64,000 bases of DNA from Methylobacterium fujisawaense (GTDB lineage Bacteria > Pseudomonadota > Alphaproteobacteria > Rhizobiales > Beijerinckiaceae), in the NCBI RefSeq assembly GCF_014138435.1, contig NZ_JACJIM010000007.1, positions 248,001 through 312,000 of the forward strand. The letters are read 5' to 3'. Within the stretch, counting starts at the first letter, position 1, and every line of letters begins with the position of its first letter. A program made the translations under genes and the position numbers. This document shows, one piece after another, positions 17,574 through 25,377 of this stretch. Below the pieces are notes generated by a model. That model made no database searches. It was not told the origin of the DNA and saw only the letters and a program-made list of their open reading frames with translations.

Positions 17574-18568
17574 TGGACGCGGTCGGCTGGGGCATCGTCG
17601 GCTACGGCTGGGTCGCCCGCGACTACATGGAGCCGGGCATCCGCGCCGCCGGGCACCGGCTGGTGGCGGTCTGCGATCCGAACCCGGAATGCCGCGCCGC
17701 GGCCGAGCGGGCGGGCGCCCGCGGCCATGCCGATCTCGCCGGTCTCATCGCCGAGCCCGGGGTCGAGGCGGTCTACGTGGCGACGCCGAACCATCTCCAC
17801 CGCGGCGCCGTCGAGGCGCTCGCCGCCGCCGGCAAGGCGGTGCTCTGCGAGAAGCCCATGGCGGCGACGCTCGCGGACGCGGAAGCCATCGCGCGTGCGG
17901 TCGAATCGCAAGAAATCTTCTACGGCACGGCCTTCGATCAGCGTCACCACCCGGCCCATCGGACGATCCGCGCCCAGGTCGCGGCCGGGCGGCTCGGCAC
18001 CGTCACCACGGTGCGGATCGTCTACGCCTGCTGGCTCGGGCGCGACTGGTCGGAGGCCGGCCAGCCCAACTGGCGGATCGATGCCGCCCAGGCCGGCGGC
18101 GGCGCCTTGATGGACCTCGCCCCGCACGGGCTCGACCTCGTGGATTTCCTGCTCGACGAGCCGATCGCCGACCTCGCGGCCCTGACCCAGAGCCGGGCCC
18201 AGGACTATTCCGTCGATGACGGCGCCCTGCTGATCGGGCGGACCGCGGGCGGCGCGCTGGCAAGCCTGCACGTCGCCTACAATTGCCCCGACGCGCTGCC
18301 CCGCCGCCGCCTGGAGGTGGTCGGTACGAAGGGGATGCTGATCGCCGAGAACACCATGGGCCAGACGTCCGGCGGATCGCTGTCCTTCATCGACGGCGCC
18401 AGCGGGCGCGTCGAACCGCTCGCCTTCGACGCCGACAGCTCCCCCTTCACCGAGCAGGTGCGCGCCTTCGGCTCGGCCCTGCGCCGGCCCGAGGAGCGGG
18501 GGGCGTACTCGGCCGCACGCGATCTCCACACGATGCGACTCGTCGCCCGCGCCTATGGGCAGGGGTAG
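17573..18568 (+). CDS. Gfo/Idh/MocA family oxidoreductase
   Basis: A 331-residue NAD(P)-dependent sugar or cyclitol dehydrogenase. WGIVGYGWVARDYMEPG is the Rossmann start. VYVATPNHLHRGAVEAL and CEKPMAATLADAEAI give the family EKP motif. DLAPHGLDLVDFLL supplies the catalytic His/Asp region. In this family inositol dehydrogenases (IolG) and glucose-fructose oxidoreductases are common, which suits a position downstream of ino1. Two in-frame GTG codons directly precede the ATG used. The ATG overlaps the methyltransferase stop. The substrate is inferred only from context: inositol, an inositol phosphate or an inositol glycoside. Confidence 0.85.
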   Translation: MDAVGWGIVGYGWVARDYMEPGIRAAGHRLVAVCDPNPECRAAAERAGARGHADLAGLIAEPGVEAVYVATPNHLHRGAVEALAAAGKAVLCEKPMAATLADAEAIARAVESQEIFYGTAFDQRHHPAHRTIRAQVAAGRLGTVTTVRIVYACWLGRDWSEAGQPNWRIDAAQAGGGALMDLAPHGLDLVDFLLDEPIADLAALTQSRAQDYSVDDGALLIGRTAGGALASLHVAYNCPDALPRRRLEVVGTKGMLIAENTMGQTSGGSLSFIDGASGRVEPLAFDADSSPFTEQVRAFGSALRRPEERGAYSAARDLHTMRLVARAYGQG

Positions 18569-18626
18569 CGACCGCAGGACAGGATGAGCAGACACCGGAC
18601 AGCTACCTATCCAATCCAAGCCGCAC

Positions 18627-18740
18627 CCTCATCCTGAGGTGCCCGCACCAGCGGGCCTCGCGGGAGGGCTCCAGGAAGCGCTGTGCCGTCCAGAGCCCTC
18701 CTTCGAGGCCTTCGCTGCGCTCCGGTAGCTCAGGATGAGG
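18627..18740. repeat. intergenic inverted-repeat element, copy 1
   Basis: A 114-base element bounded by perfect 12-base inverted ends, CCTCATCCTGAG and CTCAGGATGAGG, with an inner GAGGGCTC/GAGCCCTC pair. It fills most of the gap between the Gfo/Idh and YcaO genes. A related shorter copy occurs at 22621-22703. It is probably a REP- or MITE-like repeat of this genome. Confidence 0.7.
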
Positions 18741-18792
18741 GGATGGGCAGGACGAAGGTGAGCAGGCGGTCCGAGGAACACGGGAACACGAC

Positions 18793-20394
18793 GTGAGCAA
18801 CGCAGACGGCTTCCACGACCAGGACGACCGCGCCCGGCACGCGCGGATCAAGGCGCCGCGCCCCTATCGCTTCGGCGCCAAGCGGCCGATCGAGGGGCTG
18901 CCCGAGACCCTGCCGGATCCCGTGCGCGCCTATCTCGACGTCCTGCCGGAAGGGCGCATCGTCGGCTTCCCGCTGGCGCCCCTCGACCGCACCGGCATCC
19001 CGGTCTGGTTCGTGGCCCTGTTCCTCGACGACCCGTTCTTCGTGGGCGCGATGCCGTCGGGCATCGGCTACGGCGCCACCGACGACGAGGCGCTGATCGG
19101 CGCGGTCGCCGAAATCGCCGAGAACCTGATGCCCTCGCTCGCGGTGCTGCCCCGGGCCAAGGAACGGGCGAGCTACACCGACCTCGCCCGCGTCTACGGC
19201 GCCAAATCCGTCGCCGACCCGCTGACCCTCTGCCTGCCCGCCGGCTCCCCGGTGGGCCGGGACACGGTGCTCGAATGGACGCCCAGCGTCCGGCACGCCA
19301 CGGGCGAGATCGTGCTCATGCCGCTCGACGTCGCCGCCACCGACTATTTCGAGCTGTCCGAGGGCTACAAACCCTTCACCAACCTGATCACCAACGGTCT
19401 CGGCGCGGGGCCCGACGTGCCCTTCGCGCTGGGCCACGGCGTCCTTGAGCTGCTCCAGCGGGACGGCAACGGCCTGCTGTTCCGGGCTCTCGACCAGGGC
19501 GTGATGCTCGACCTCGACGGCATCGGCCCGGAGAATGCCGCGATGCTGGCCCGGCTCAAGGAGCTTGGCATCCACGCGCTGCCGAAATTCGCCACCGACC
19601 AGTTCGGCCTCACCAACCTCTACGTCGTCGGCTACGACGCGGATCCGGCGCGCACCCCGGCGCCGATCGCCCTGTCGGCTTGCGGCGAGGCCTGCGATCC
19701 GGACCGGGAGCGGGCCCTCCGCAAGGCGCTGCTCGAGTTCCAGGCCGCGCGGGTGCGCAAGACCTTCGGCCACGGCCCCCTCGACATGGCCGCCACGGTG
19801 ACCCCGCCGGGCTACATCGACGCCTTCATCCAGAAGGCGCTTCCGAGCCTCGATCTCGAGGAGAGCCGCGCCCTGCAGGCGATGCTCGAATGGATCGAGA
19901 TGCCCGCCGCCGACCTGCGCGGCGTGCTGGCCGACACCGTCTATTCGGAGCGGAGCACCAAGCGCTTCGCGGACCTGCCCTCGACCCCGGCCGCGGACGG
20001 GCATGCCAGGGGCAAGATCGCCTGCGACCGGCTCACGGAGGCCGGGTTCGACGTCCTCTACGTCGACTGCACGCCCCCGGGCGGAGGGGTCGGCGTGGTC
20101 AAGGCGATCGTGCCGGGGCTCGAGGTCGAGACCATGAGCTACTACCGGATCGGCGAGCGCAACACGAAGAAGCTCATCGACCGCGACCACCCGCTGATCA
20201 AGTTCGGCACCGAGAGCGAGACCCTGCGGCCGGTCCGCCTGACGCCGGAGGCCCTGGAGCGTTTCGGGGGGCAGCCGCTGTTCGACGTCGCCCTGGCCGA
20301 GCGGATCGTCGGGCGGCACTATCCGCTCTATCGCGAGCCGGAATCGCACCACGCGCCGTTCCGCCTCGCCCAGCGTCAGGGGAGGGCGGCATGA
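18793..20394 (+). CDS. stand-alone YcaO-domain protein
   Basis: A 533-residue ATP-dependent YcaO-superfamily protein. The diagnostic ATP/Mg segments are present. TNGLGAG with GHGVLELLQRDGNG lies near residues 198-225, and GEACDPDRERALRKALLEF is near 297-315. The C-terminal GGGVGVVKAIVPGLEVE is near 430. It lacks the PxPxP tail typical of azoline-forming YcaO enzymes. YcaO proteins activate an amide by O-phosphorylation, giving azolines, thioamides or amidines. No precursor peptide, TfuA, E1-like partner or dehydrogenase of the peptide type is near, so the substrate may be a small amide. It starts with GTG and overlaps the next gene by four bases (ATGA). Confidence 0.88.
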   Translation: MSNADGFHDQDDRARHARIKAPRPYRFGAKRPIEGLPETLPDPVRAYLDVLPEGRIVGFPLAPLDRTGIPVWFVALFLDDPFFVGAMPSGIGYGATDDEALIGAVAEIAENLMPSLAVLPRAKERASYTDLARVYGAKSVADPLTLCLPAGSPVGRDTVLEWTPSVRHATGEIVLMPLDVAATDYFELSEGYKPFTNLITNGLGAGPDVPFALGHGVLELLQRDGNGLLFRALDQGVMLDLDGIGPENAAMLARLKELGIHALPKFATDQFGLTNLYVVGYDADPARTPAPIALSACGEACDPDRERALRKALLEFQAARVRKTFGHGPLDMAATVTPPGYIDAFIQKALPSLDLEESRALQAMLEWIEMPAADLRGVLADTVYSERSTKRFADLPSTPAADGHARGKIACDRLTEAGFDVLYVDCTPPGGGVGVVKAIVPGLEVETMSYYRIGERNTKKLIDRDHPLIKFGTESETLRPVRLTPEALERFGGQPLFDVALAERIVGRHYPLYREPESHHAPFRLAQRQGRAA

Positions 20395-21263
20395 CGCTCC
20401 GGTTCGCCTACAACACCAACGGCGCGGCCAACCACCGCCTCGACGACGCGATCCACCTGATCAAGGCCGCGGGCTACGACGGCGTGGCCCTGACGCTGGA
20501 CATCCACCACCTCGATCCGTTCTCCGAAACCTGGGCGGCGGAGGCCGGCCGGGTGGCGAGCCTGCTGGAGAAGCTGGAGCTGACCTGCGTCATCGAGACG
20601 GGCGCCCGCTTCCTCCTCGACCCCACCGCCAAGCACGAGCCGACGCTCGTGACGGCCGATGCCGCGGGCCGCGCCCGGCGGGTCGGCTTCCTCAAGCGGG
20701 CGATCGAGATCGGCGGCATGCTGAGCGCCGAGGCGGTCTCGTTCTGGGCCGGCGTGCCGAAGCCCGGCGTCGATCCCGGCGAGGCCCGGCGCTGGCTGGC
20801 CGAGGGGCTGCACGAAGTCGCGGCCTTCGCCACGGAGGCGGGCGTCGTCCCCTGCCTGGAGCCGGAGCCCGGCATGCTGATCGAGACCCTCGACGATTAC
20901 GCGTCCCTCGACGTGCCGGGGCTGAAGCTCGCCCTCGATACCGGCCACTGCCTCGTCACGGGCGAGCGCGAGCCGGCGGCGGCCGTGCGGGAATTCGCCG
21001 ACCGGATCGGCACCGTGGCGATCGAGGACATGAAGCGCGGCAGCCACATCCACCTGCCCTTCGGCGAGGGCGACATGGACGTGCCGGGCGTCCTGGAGGC
21101 GCTGGAGGCGATCAACTTCGGCAAGCTGATCTGCGTCGAGCTGTCCCGCGAGAGCCACCGGGCCGACGTGATGATCCCGCAGGCGCTCGACTACCTCCGC
21201 GGCTGCCGGCGCCCCGGCCCGGTTCTGGCCGGCGAGCAGGAGACGCGGCGGCAATGGCAGTGA
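20391..21263 (+). CDS. sugar phosphate isomerase/epimerase-type TIM-barrel protein
   Basis: A 290-residue AP-endonuclease-2-fold protein. The features are RFAYNTNGAANHRLDDAIHL at the start, CLEPEPGMLIET (metal-ligand Glu), LALDTGHCLVTGE (Asp/His), VAIEDMKRGSHIHLPFGEGDMDV (His) and a late ICVELSRESHRA (Glu). This set of metal ligands defines the isomerase/epimerase/dehydratase family that includes IolE and IolI of inositol metabolism. A GGGGAGGG ribosome site sits just before the ATG, which overlaps the YcaO stop. I infer that it acts on the product of the Gfo/Idh enzyme, for example a keto-cyclitol, but cannot prove it. Confidence 0.85.
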   Translation: MTLRFAYNTNGAANHRLDDAIHLIKAAGYDGVALTLDIHHLDPFSETWAAEAGRVASLLEKLELTCVIETGARFLLDPTAKHEPTLVTADAAGRARRVGFLKRAIEIGGMLSAEAVSFWAGVPKPGVDPGEARRWLAEGLHEVAAFATEAGVVPCLEPEPGMLIETLDDYASLDVPGLKLALDTGHCLVTGEREPAAAVREFADRIGTVAIEDMKRGSHIHLPFGEGDMDVPGVLEALEAINFGKLICVELSRESHRADVMIPQALDYLRGCRRPGPVLAGEQETRRQWQ

Positions 21264-21348
21264 GAGACGAGCCGGGGCGAGACGGGACGCCGGCGCGGGA
21301 GAGGGGGCCACGCGGCACCGCTCCCGGTTTGCGCGAAGGGGCGGCACG

Positions 21349-22587
21349 ATGAGAATCCTCTTCCTCAGCCGCCGCTACTTCCCCGCCATATCGGGCATGA
21401 GCGTCTACGCGCAGAACCTCCTGCGCGAGTTGGTCGGCGCCGGCCACGACGTGACGATGATCTCGCAGTACCGGGGCGACGCCTTCGGCACCCGCGTTTA
21501 CGGCGGCGGGCCGCCGCCGCCGGTGCCGGGGGTGCGGGTGATCGGCCTGGAGCAGCTCGGCGAGCAGACGTCGGGCGATTTCGAGCGCGACATCGCCACC
21601 ATGGTGGACGCGATCGCCCAAGAGCACGCCCAGAACCCCTTCGACATCCTGCACGCGCAGTACGGCTACCCGACCGGCTGGGCGGTGCTGCTGGCCGCCC
21701 GCAAGCTCGGGGTGCCAAGCGTCGTCTCGATCCAGGGCGGCGACGGCCACTGGGTCGGCTCCTGCTGCGAGACCCACCGGGTCGCCATGTGCGAGGTGCT
21801 GGCTCACGCCAACGCCCTGCTGATCGGCGGCGCCTCTTTCGTGGACGAGGTCTGCGAGCGCCTGGGCTCGGACCCCGCCCGCTTCACGATCGTGCCCGGC
21901 GCGGTCGACACCGAGCGCTTCGCGCAGGGCACGCCCGACGGGCTGCCAGCGCCCCAGGGCGGGCCGGTGCGGCTGTTCTACCATGGCCGGGTCGACCGCC
22001 GGAAAGGCGTGCTCGATTTCATCGAGGCCCTGGCGATCCTGCGCCGGCAGGGCACGCCCTTCGCGGCCACGATCTCGGGGATCGGGCCCGACGTGGACCC
22101 GGCCAAGGCGCTCGCCGCGGAGCACGCCTTCTCCGAGCGCGAGATCGCCTTCACGGGCTATGCCGAGTACGGCTCCGTGCCCGACCTCTACCGCCGCGCC
22201 GACGTGTTCGTCTCGCCGACCTACGCGGAGGGGTTCTCGAACACGATCCTGGAGGCGCTGGCGGCCGGGCTCGCCACCGTCTCGTGCCACGCGGTCGGCG
22301 TGTCGGACTGCCTGCGCGACGGGGAGAACGGGCTGCTGGTGAATCCGGGCGACGTGCCGGCGCAGGCCGCCGCGCTCACCCGGATCATCACGGACGCGGC
22401 GCTCCGCCGCCGCATCGCGAGCGCCGGCCTGGAGGAGTGCCGGCGGGTCTATTCCTGGCACGCGGTCGGGCGGCAGATCATGGAGGTCTACGCGCGGGTG
22501 CGCTCCGAGACGCCGGCCACCGACTTTGCGACGGACCTGCCCGACGATCCCAGCTGCCGGTTCCGCGCCGAGCCACACCTGCTCTGA
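21349..22587 (+). CDS. GT4-family glycosyltransferase
   Basis: A 412-residue GT-B glycosyltransferase. The N-terminal domain opens with LFLSRRYFPAISGMSVYAQN. The C-terminal domain has FYHGRVDRRKGVLDFIEAL, an AFTGYAEYGSVPDLYRRADV segment and the EX7E-type motif in TYAEGFSNTILEALAAG. The family includes MshA, which joins N-acetylglucosamine to inositol phosphate in mycothiol synthesis. With ino1 upstream and a PIG-L deacetylase downstream the same logic may apply here, but donor and acceptor are not readable from sequence. It lies 85 bases after the TIM-barrel gene. The C-terminal 35 residues are polar and probably flexible. Confidence 0.87.
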   Translation: MRILFLSRRYFPAISGMSVYAQNLLRELVGAGHDVTMISQYRGDAFGTRVYGGGPPPPVPGVRVIGLEQLGEQTSGDFERDIATMVDAIAQEHAQNPFDILHAQYGYPTGWAVLLAARKLGVPSVVSIQGGDGHWVGSCCETHRVAMCEVLAHANALLIGGASFVDEVCERLGSDPARFTIVPGAVDTERFAQGTPDGLPAPQGGPVRLFYHGRVDRRKGVLDFIEALAILRRQGTPFAATISGIGPDVDPAKALAAEHAFSEREIAFTGYAEYGSVPDLYRRADVFVSPTYAEGFSNTILEALAAGLATVSCHAVGVSDCLRDGENGLLVNPGDVPAQAAALTRIITDAALRRRIASAGLEECRRVYSWHAVGRQIMEVYARVRSETPATDFATDLPDDPSCRFRAEPHLL

Positions 22588-22620
22588 CGGGACTCCGCAC
22601 TTGGGCCGTCCCATCCGGGG

Positions 22621-22703
22621 CCTCGTCCTGAGGTGCGCCCGCGGGGCGCAAGCCGCGAAGGCGCCCTCGCGCCGGCACTGCGCTCCGGCACCTCCGGATG
22701 AGG
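22621..22703. repeat. intergenic inverted-repeat element, copy 2
   Basis: Ends CCTCGTCCTGAGGTGC and GCACCTCCGGATGAGG pair at 14 of 16 positions and share the CCTCATCCTGAGGTGC consensus of the element at 18627-18740. This copy is about 30 bases shorter. The pair brackets the YcaO, TIM-barrel and glycosyltransferase genes. Confidence 0.65.
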
Positions 22704-22744
22704 CTCGGGGTTGGAGCATCCCCCCAGCCGACAGGCTCTGAACC

Positions 22745-23503
22745 ATGCCGATCGCCCTCGCCCTGTCCCCCCATCTCGATGATGCGGCCTTCTCCTGCGG
22801 CGGCCTCCTGGCGGGCCTGGCGCGGGACGGCTGGCGCGTGGTGATGGCGACCCTGTTCACCGGCAGCGTCGCCGACCCGACGGGCTTCGCCCTCGCCTGC
22901 CAGCTCGACAAGGGCTTGGCGCCGGAGGTCGACTACATGGCCCTGCGCCGGGACGAGGATGTCCGCGCCGCCGCCGCGCTCGGCATCGCGCCGCCCGTCC
23001 ACCTGCAGTTCCGGGAGGCGCCGCACCGGGGCTACGGCGCGCCGCCGGAACTCTTCTCCGAGACCCGCGCCGACGACGGCATTGTGGGCGACCTCGCCCC
23101 CGCCCTGGCGGATCTGATCGCCGCCGAGCGGCCCGACCTGATCCTCGCCCCCCAGGCGATCGGCGGCCATGTCGATCACGTCCAGGCGGTCCGGGCGCTG
23201 CGCGGGCTCGCTGTGCCGTCACCGATCCTGTGGTGGCGCGATTTTCCCTACACGGTGCGGGAGGCCGCGCCGAAGGCGCCGCTGGCCGCGCTGTTCGCGG
23301 GGCTTCCCGAGCCGGTGATGCGCCTCGATCCGGAGGCGCAAGCCCGCAAGCGCGCCGCCTGCGCGGCCTATGCCAGCCAGATCGGTTTCCAGTTCGGCGG
23401 CCTGGCCGGCCTCGACGCGCGCCTCGCCCGGGAGGAGGGCCTCGAGCGCTTCCGCCTGTCCGGCCCGCTCGGCGTGTCCGTCCCCGGGCTCGATGCCGGC
23501 TGA
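22745..23503 (+). CDS. PIG-L family (LmbE-like) deacetylase
   Basis: A 252-residue zinc-dependent deacetylase. ALSPHLDDAAFSCGG near the N-terminus is the PHxDD metal motif, and GGHVDHVQAV near residue 140 supplies the HxxH third ligand. The family removes acetyl from N-acetylglucosamine linked to inositol (MshB, PIG-L) or to malate (BshB). It fits as the step after the GT4 enzyme upstream. The deacylase could also act on another N-acyl sugar. It overlaps the next gene by 11 bases, so the two are co-expressed. Confidence 0.87.
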   Translation: MPIALALSPHLDDAAFSCGGLLAGLARDGWRVVMATLFTGSVADPTGFALACQLDKGLAPEVDYMALRRDEDVRAAAALGIAPPVHLQFREAPHRGYGAPPELFSETRADDGIVGDLAPALADLIAAERPDLILAPQAIGGHVDHVQAVRALRGLAVPSPILWWRDFPYTVREAAPKAPLAALFAGLPEPVMRLDPEAQARKRAACAAYASQIGFQFGGLAGLDARLAREEGLERFRLSGPLGVSVPGLDAG

Positions 23504-24122
23504 GCCGCAGGCGCCGAGGGCCCTGGCCGATCCGGACGCCCTCGCGGCACGCCGCGCCCTGATCGGCAGCCCCCACATCGCCCCGATCCGGGCCCTCGCC
23601 GCGCGCATTGCGGCCGAGCGTGGCGCCCCGGTCCCGGCGCCCGACCCCCTGGATGGCGGCGTCGACGCCCGGATGCTGCTCCTCCTCGAGACGCCGGGCC
23701 CGGCGGTGCTGCGCACCGGCTTCGTGACCCGCGACAGCGCGAACGGCACCGCCGCGAACCTGTTCCGCTTCCTCGCCGAGGCCGGCATCGCCCGCGCCGA
23801 CACGCTGATCTGGAACGCCGTCCCCTGGCTGATCCACCAGGAGGGCGCACGCAACCGCGCGCCCCGCCGCGCCGAGGTCGCGGCCGCCGCGCCCTATCTG
23901 GCCCCGCTCCTCGACCTCCTGCCGCGCCTCGCCGTGGCGGTGCTGGCCGGCCGCTTCGCCGGCGAGGCGGCGCCGGCGCTCGCGGTGCTCCGCCCCGACC
24001 TGCCGGTCATCCGGGTGCCGCATCCGAGTCCGACCTATGTCTGCACCGCGCCGGAGGTGCCGGCCCGGATCCGGCGGGGCCTCGCCGAGGCGGCGGCGCG
24101 GCTCGGGCGGATGCCCGGCTGA
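23493..24122 (+). CDS. uracil-DNA glycosylase superfamily-like protein
   Basis: A 209-residue soluble protein. LLLLETPGPAVLRTGFVTRD near residue 65 and LIWNAVPWLIHQEG near 105 correspond to the first motif region and following segment of UDG-fold proteins. HPSPTYV near the end matches the HPS-type second motif. The catalytic GxDPG of repair enzymes reads LETPGP here, so base-excision activity is doubtful. The gene starts inside the last codons of the deacetylase gene, linking it to the cluster's transcription. Whether it has any role in the pathway or is a passenger is open. Confidence 0.65.
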   Translation: MPAEPQAPRALADPDALAARRALIGSPHIAPIRALAARIAAERGAPVPAPDPLDGGVDARMLLLLETPGPAVLRTGFVTRDSANGTAANLFRFLAEAGIARADTLIWNAVPWLIHQEGARNRAPRRAEVAAAAPYLAPLLDLLPRLAVAVLAGRFAGEAAPALAVLRPDLPVIRVPHPSPTYVCTAPEVPARIRRGLAEAAARLGRMPG

Positions 24123-24273
24123 GGATAGAACGCCTGTCCCGGCGGCCGCTTCCCTGGTCTTGGGCGCCGGTTCGGCCTACATGCGGGGCAACGGGCCGCG
24201 GTCCGGGAGTTTCCGGCTCGGGCTGACGGCCTTCGGCCGGGCCGCGCAGCCGGAAGGGCGGACGCCGATCGGC

Positions 24274-25362
24274 ATGAATTTTCAGGGACAGCACCGGAGC
24301 CCGGCCGAGCCGGTCGAGCCGGTTGAGCACGATGCCGCCGCGGACGCGAAGCGGAAGGTCCGGCGCAGCCGCTATGCCTGGATCGGCACGGGCGCCAGCA
24401 TCGTGCTGTTCGCGGTCTCCCTCGGCGTCCTGTGGAAGCTCGTCCAGAGCGTGAGCTGGGCGGAGGTGCGCAGCGCCATCGCGGCCGCGACCGCCGAGCA
24501 GCTCGGGCTCGCCTTCCTGTTCGTCGGCGTCAGCTACGTGTTCCTCACCGGCTACGACGCGCTGGCCCTGCGCCAGCTCAAGATCAAGGTGCCGTACCGG
24601 ATCACCGCGCTCGCCTCGTTCACGAGCTATGCGGTGAGCTTCACCCTCGGTTTCCCGCTGCTCACCGCCGGCACGATCCGCTACTGGATCTATGCCCGGC
24701 AGGGCCTGTCCACCGCCAAGATCGCGGCTCTGACCGTGATCGCCGGCTTCACCTTCTGGCTCGGCATGGGCGTGGTGCTGGGTCTGAGCCTGATCATCGA
24801 GGCGGGCCAGCTCGCCGGGCTCGCCTTCACGTCGATCCGGATCAACCAGGGCGTCGGCCTCGCGGCGCTCGCCCTCGTGCTCGGCTACCTCGCCTGGGTC
24901 TCGGCCAAGAAGCGCAGCATCACCGTCAAGCACTGGCGCCTGGAACTGCCCGGGGCCTCCGTCTCCATCGGCCAGATGATCGTCGGGATCGGCGACGTCT
25001 GCGCGGCGGCGGCCGTGCTCTACGTGCTGCTGCCGCAGGAGACGACGCTCGGCTTCACCACCTTCCTGGCGATCTACGTGCTCGCCGCCATGCTGGGCAT
25101 CGCGTCGAACGCCCCCGGCGGCATCGGGGTGTTCGAGGCGACCGTCCTGCTCGCCCTGTCGAGCCTGCCGCGCAACGAGGTGCTGACCTCGCTGCTGCTG
25201 TTCCGGGGCTGCTACTACGTCGTCCCGTTCGTGACCGCCCTGGCGATGCTCGGCCTGTACGAGATCGTCAAGCGGGCGGGCGGCGCACGCGATCCGGGGC
25301 CTCCGGAGGGCACGGCCGGCCCGTCCGGCCGGGCGTGGCGCGACGAGTCCGAAACCCGCTGA
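24274..25362 (+). CDS. UPF0104/LPG synthase-type membrane protein
   Basis: A 362-residue polytopic inner-membrane protein with about eight hydrophobic helices. It belongs to the family of the transmembrane part of lysylphosphatidylglycerol synthase (flippase-like), seen in SYVFLTGYDALALRQL, the AVSFTLGFPLLTAGTIRYW segment and LGIASNAPGGIGVFE. The catalytic aminoacyl-transfer domain of MprF is absent, so it is probably a lipid or glycolipid translocase rather than a synthase. The N-terminal 35 residues are charged. The start at NFQGQHRSP lacks a strong ribosome site. A histidine kinase gene follows after 15 bases. It could move a product of the upstream cluster, but a gap of 151 bases separates them. 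Confidence 0.8.
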   Translation: MNFQGQHRSPAEPVEPVEHDAAADAKRKVRRSRYAWIGTGASIVLFAVSLGVLWKLVQSVSWAEVRSAIAAATAEQLGLAFLFVGVSYVFLTGYDALALRQLKIKVPYRITALASFTSYAVSFTLGFPLLTAGTIRYWIYARQGLSTAKIAALTVIAGFTFWLGMGVVLGLSLIIEAGQLAGLAFTSIRINQGVGLAALALVLGYLAWVSAKKRSITVKHWRLELPGASVSIGQMIVGIGDVCAAAAVLYVLLPQETTLGFTTFLAIYVLAAMLGIASNAPGGIGVFEATVLLALSSLPRNEVLTSLLLFRGCYYVVPFVTALAMLGLYEIVKRAGGARDPGPPEGTAGPSGRAWRDESETR

Positions 25363-25377
25363 TCCGCCGCGCCTGCC

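Noticed and set aside
14191..23503. Hopanoid cyclitol-ether synthesis genes
   Set aside because: The known hopanoid head-group genes encode a radical SAM enzyme and a different glycosyltransferase/deacetylase pair, none of which matches the proteins here.
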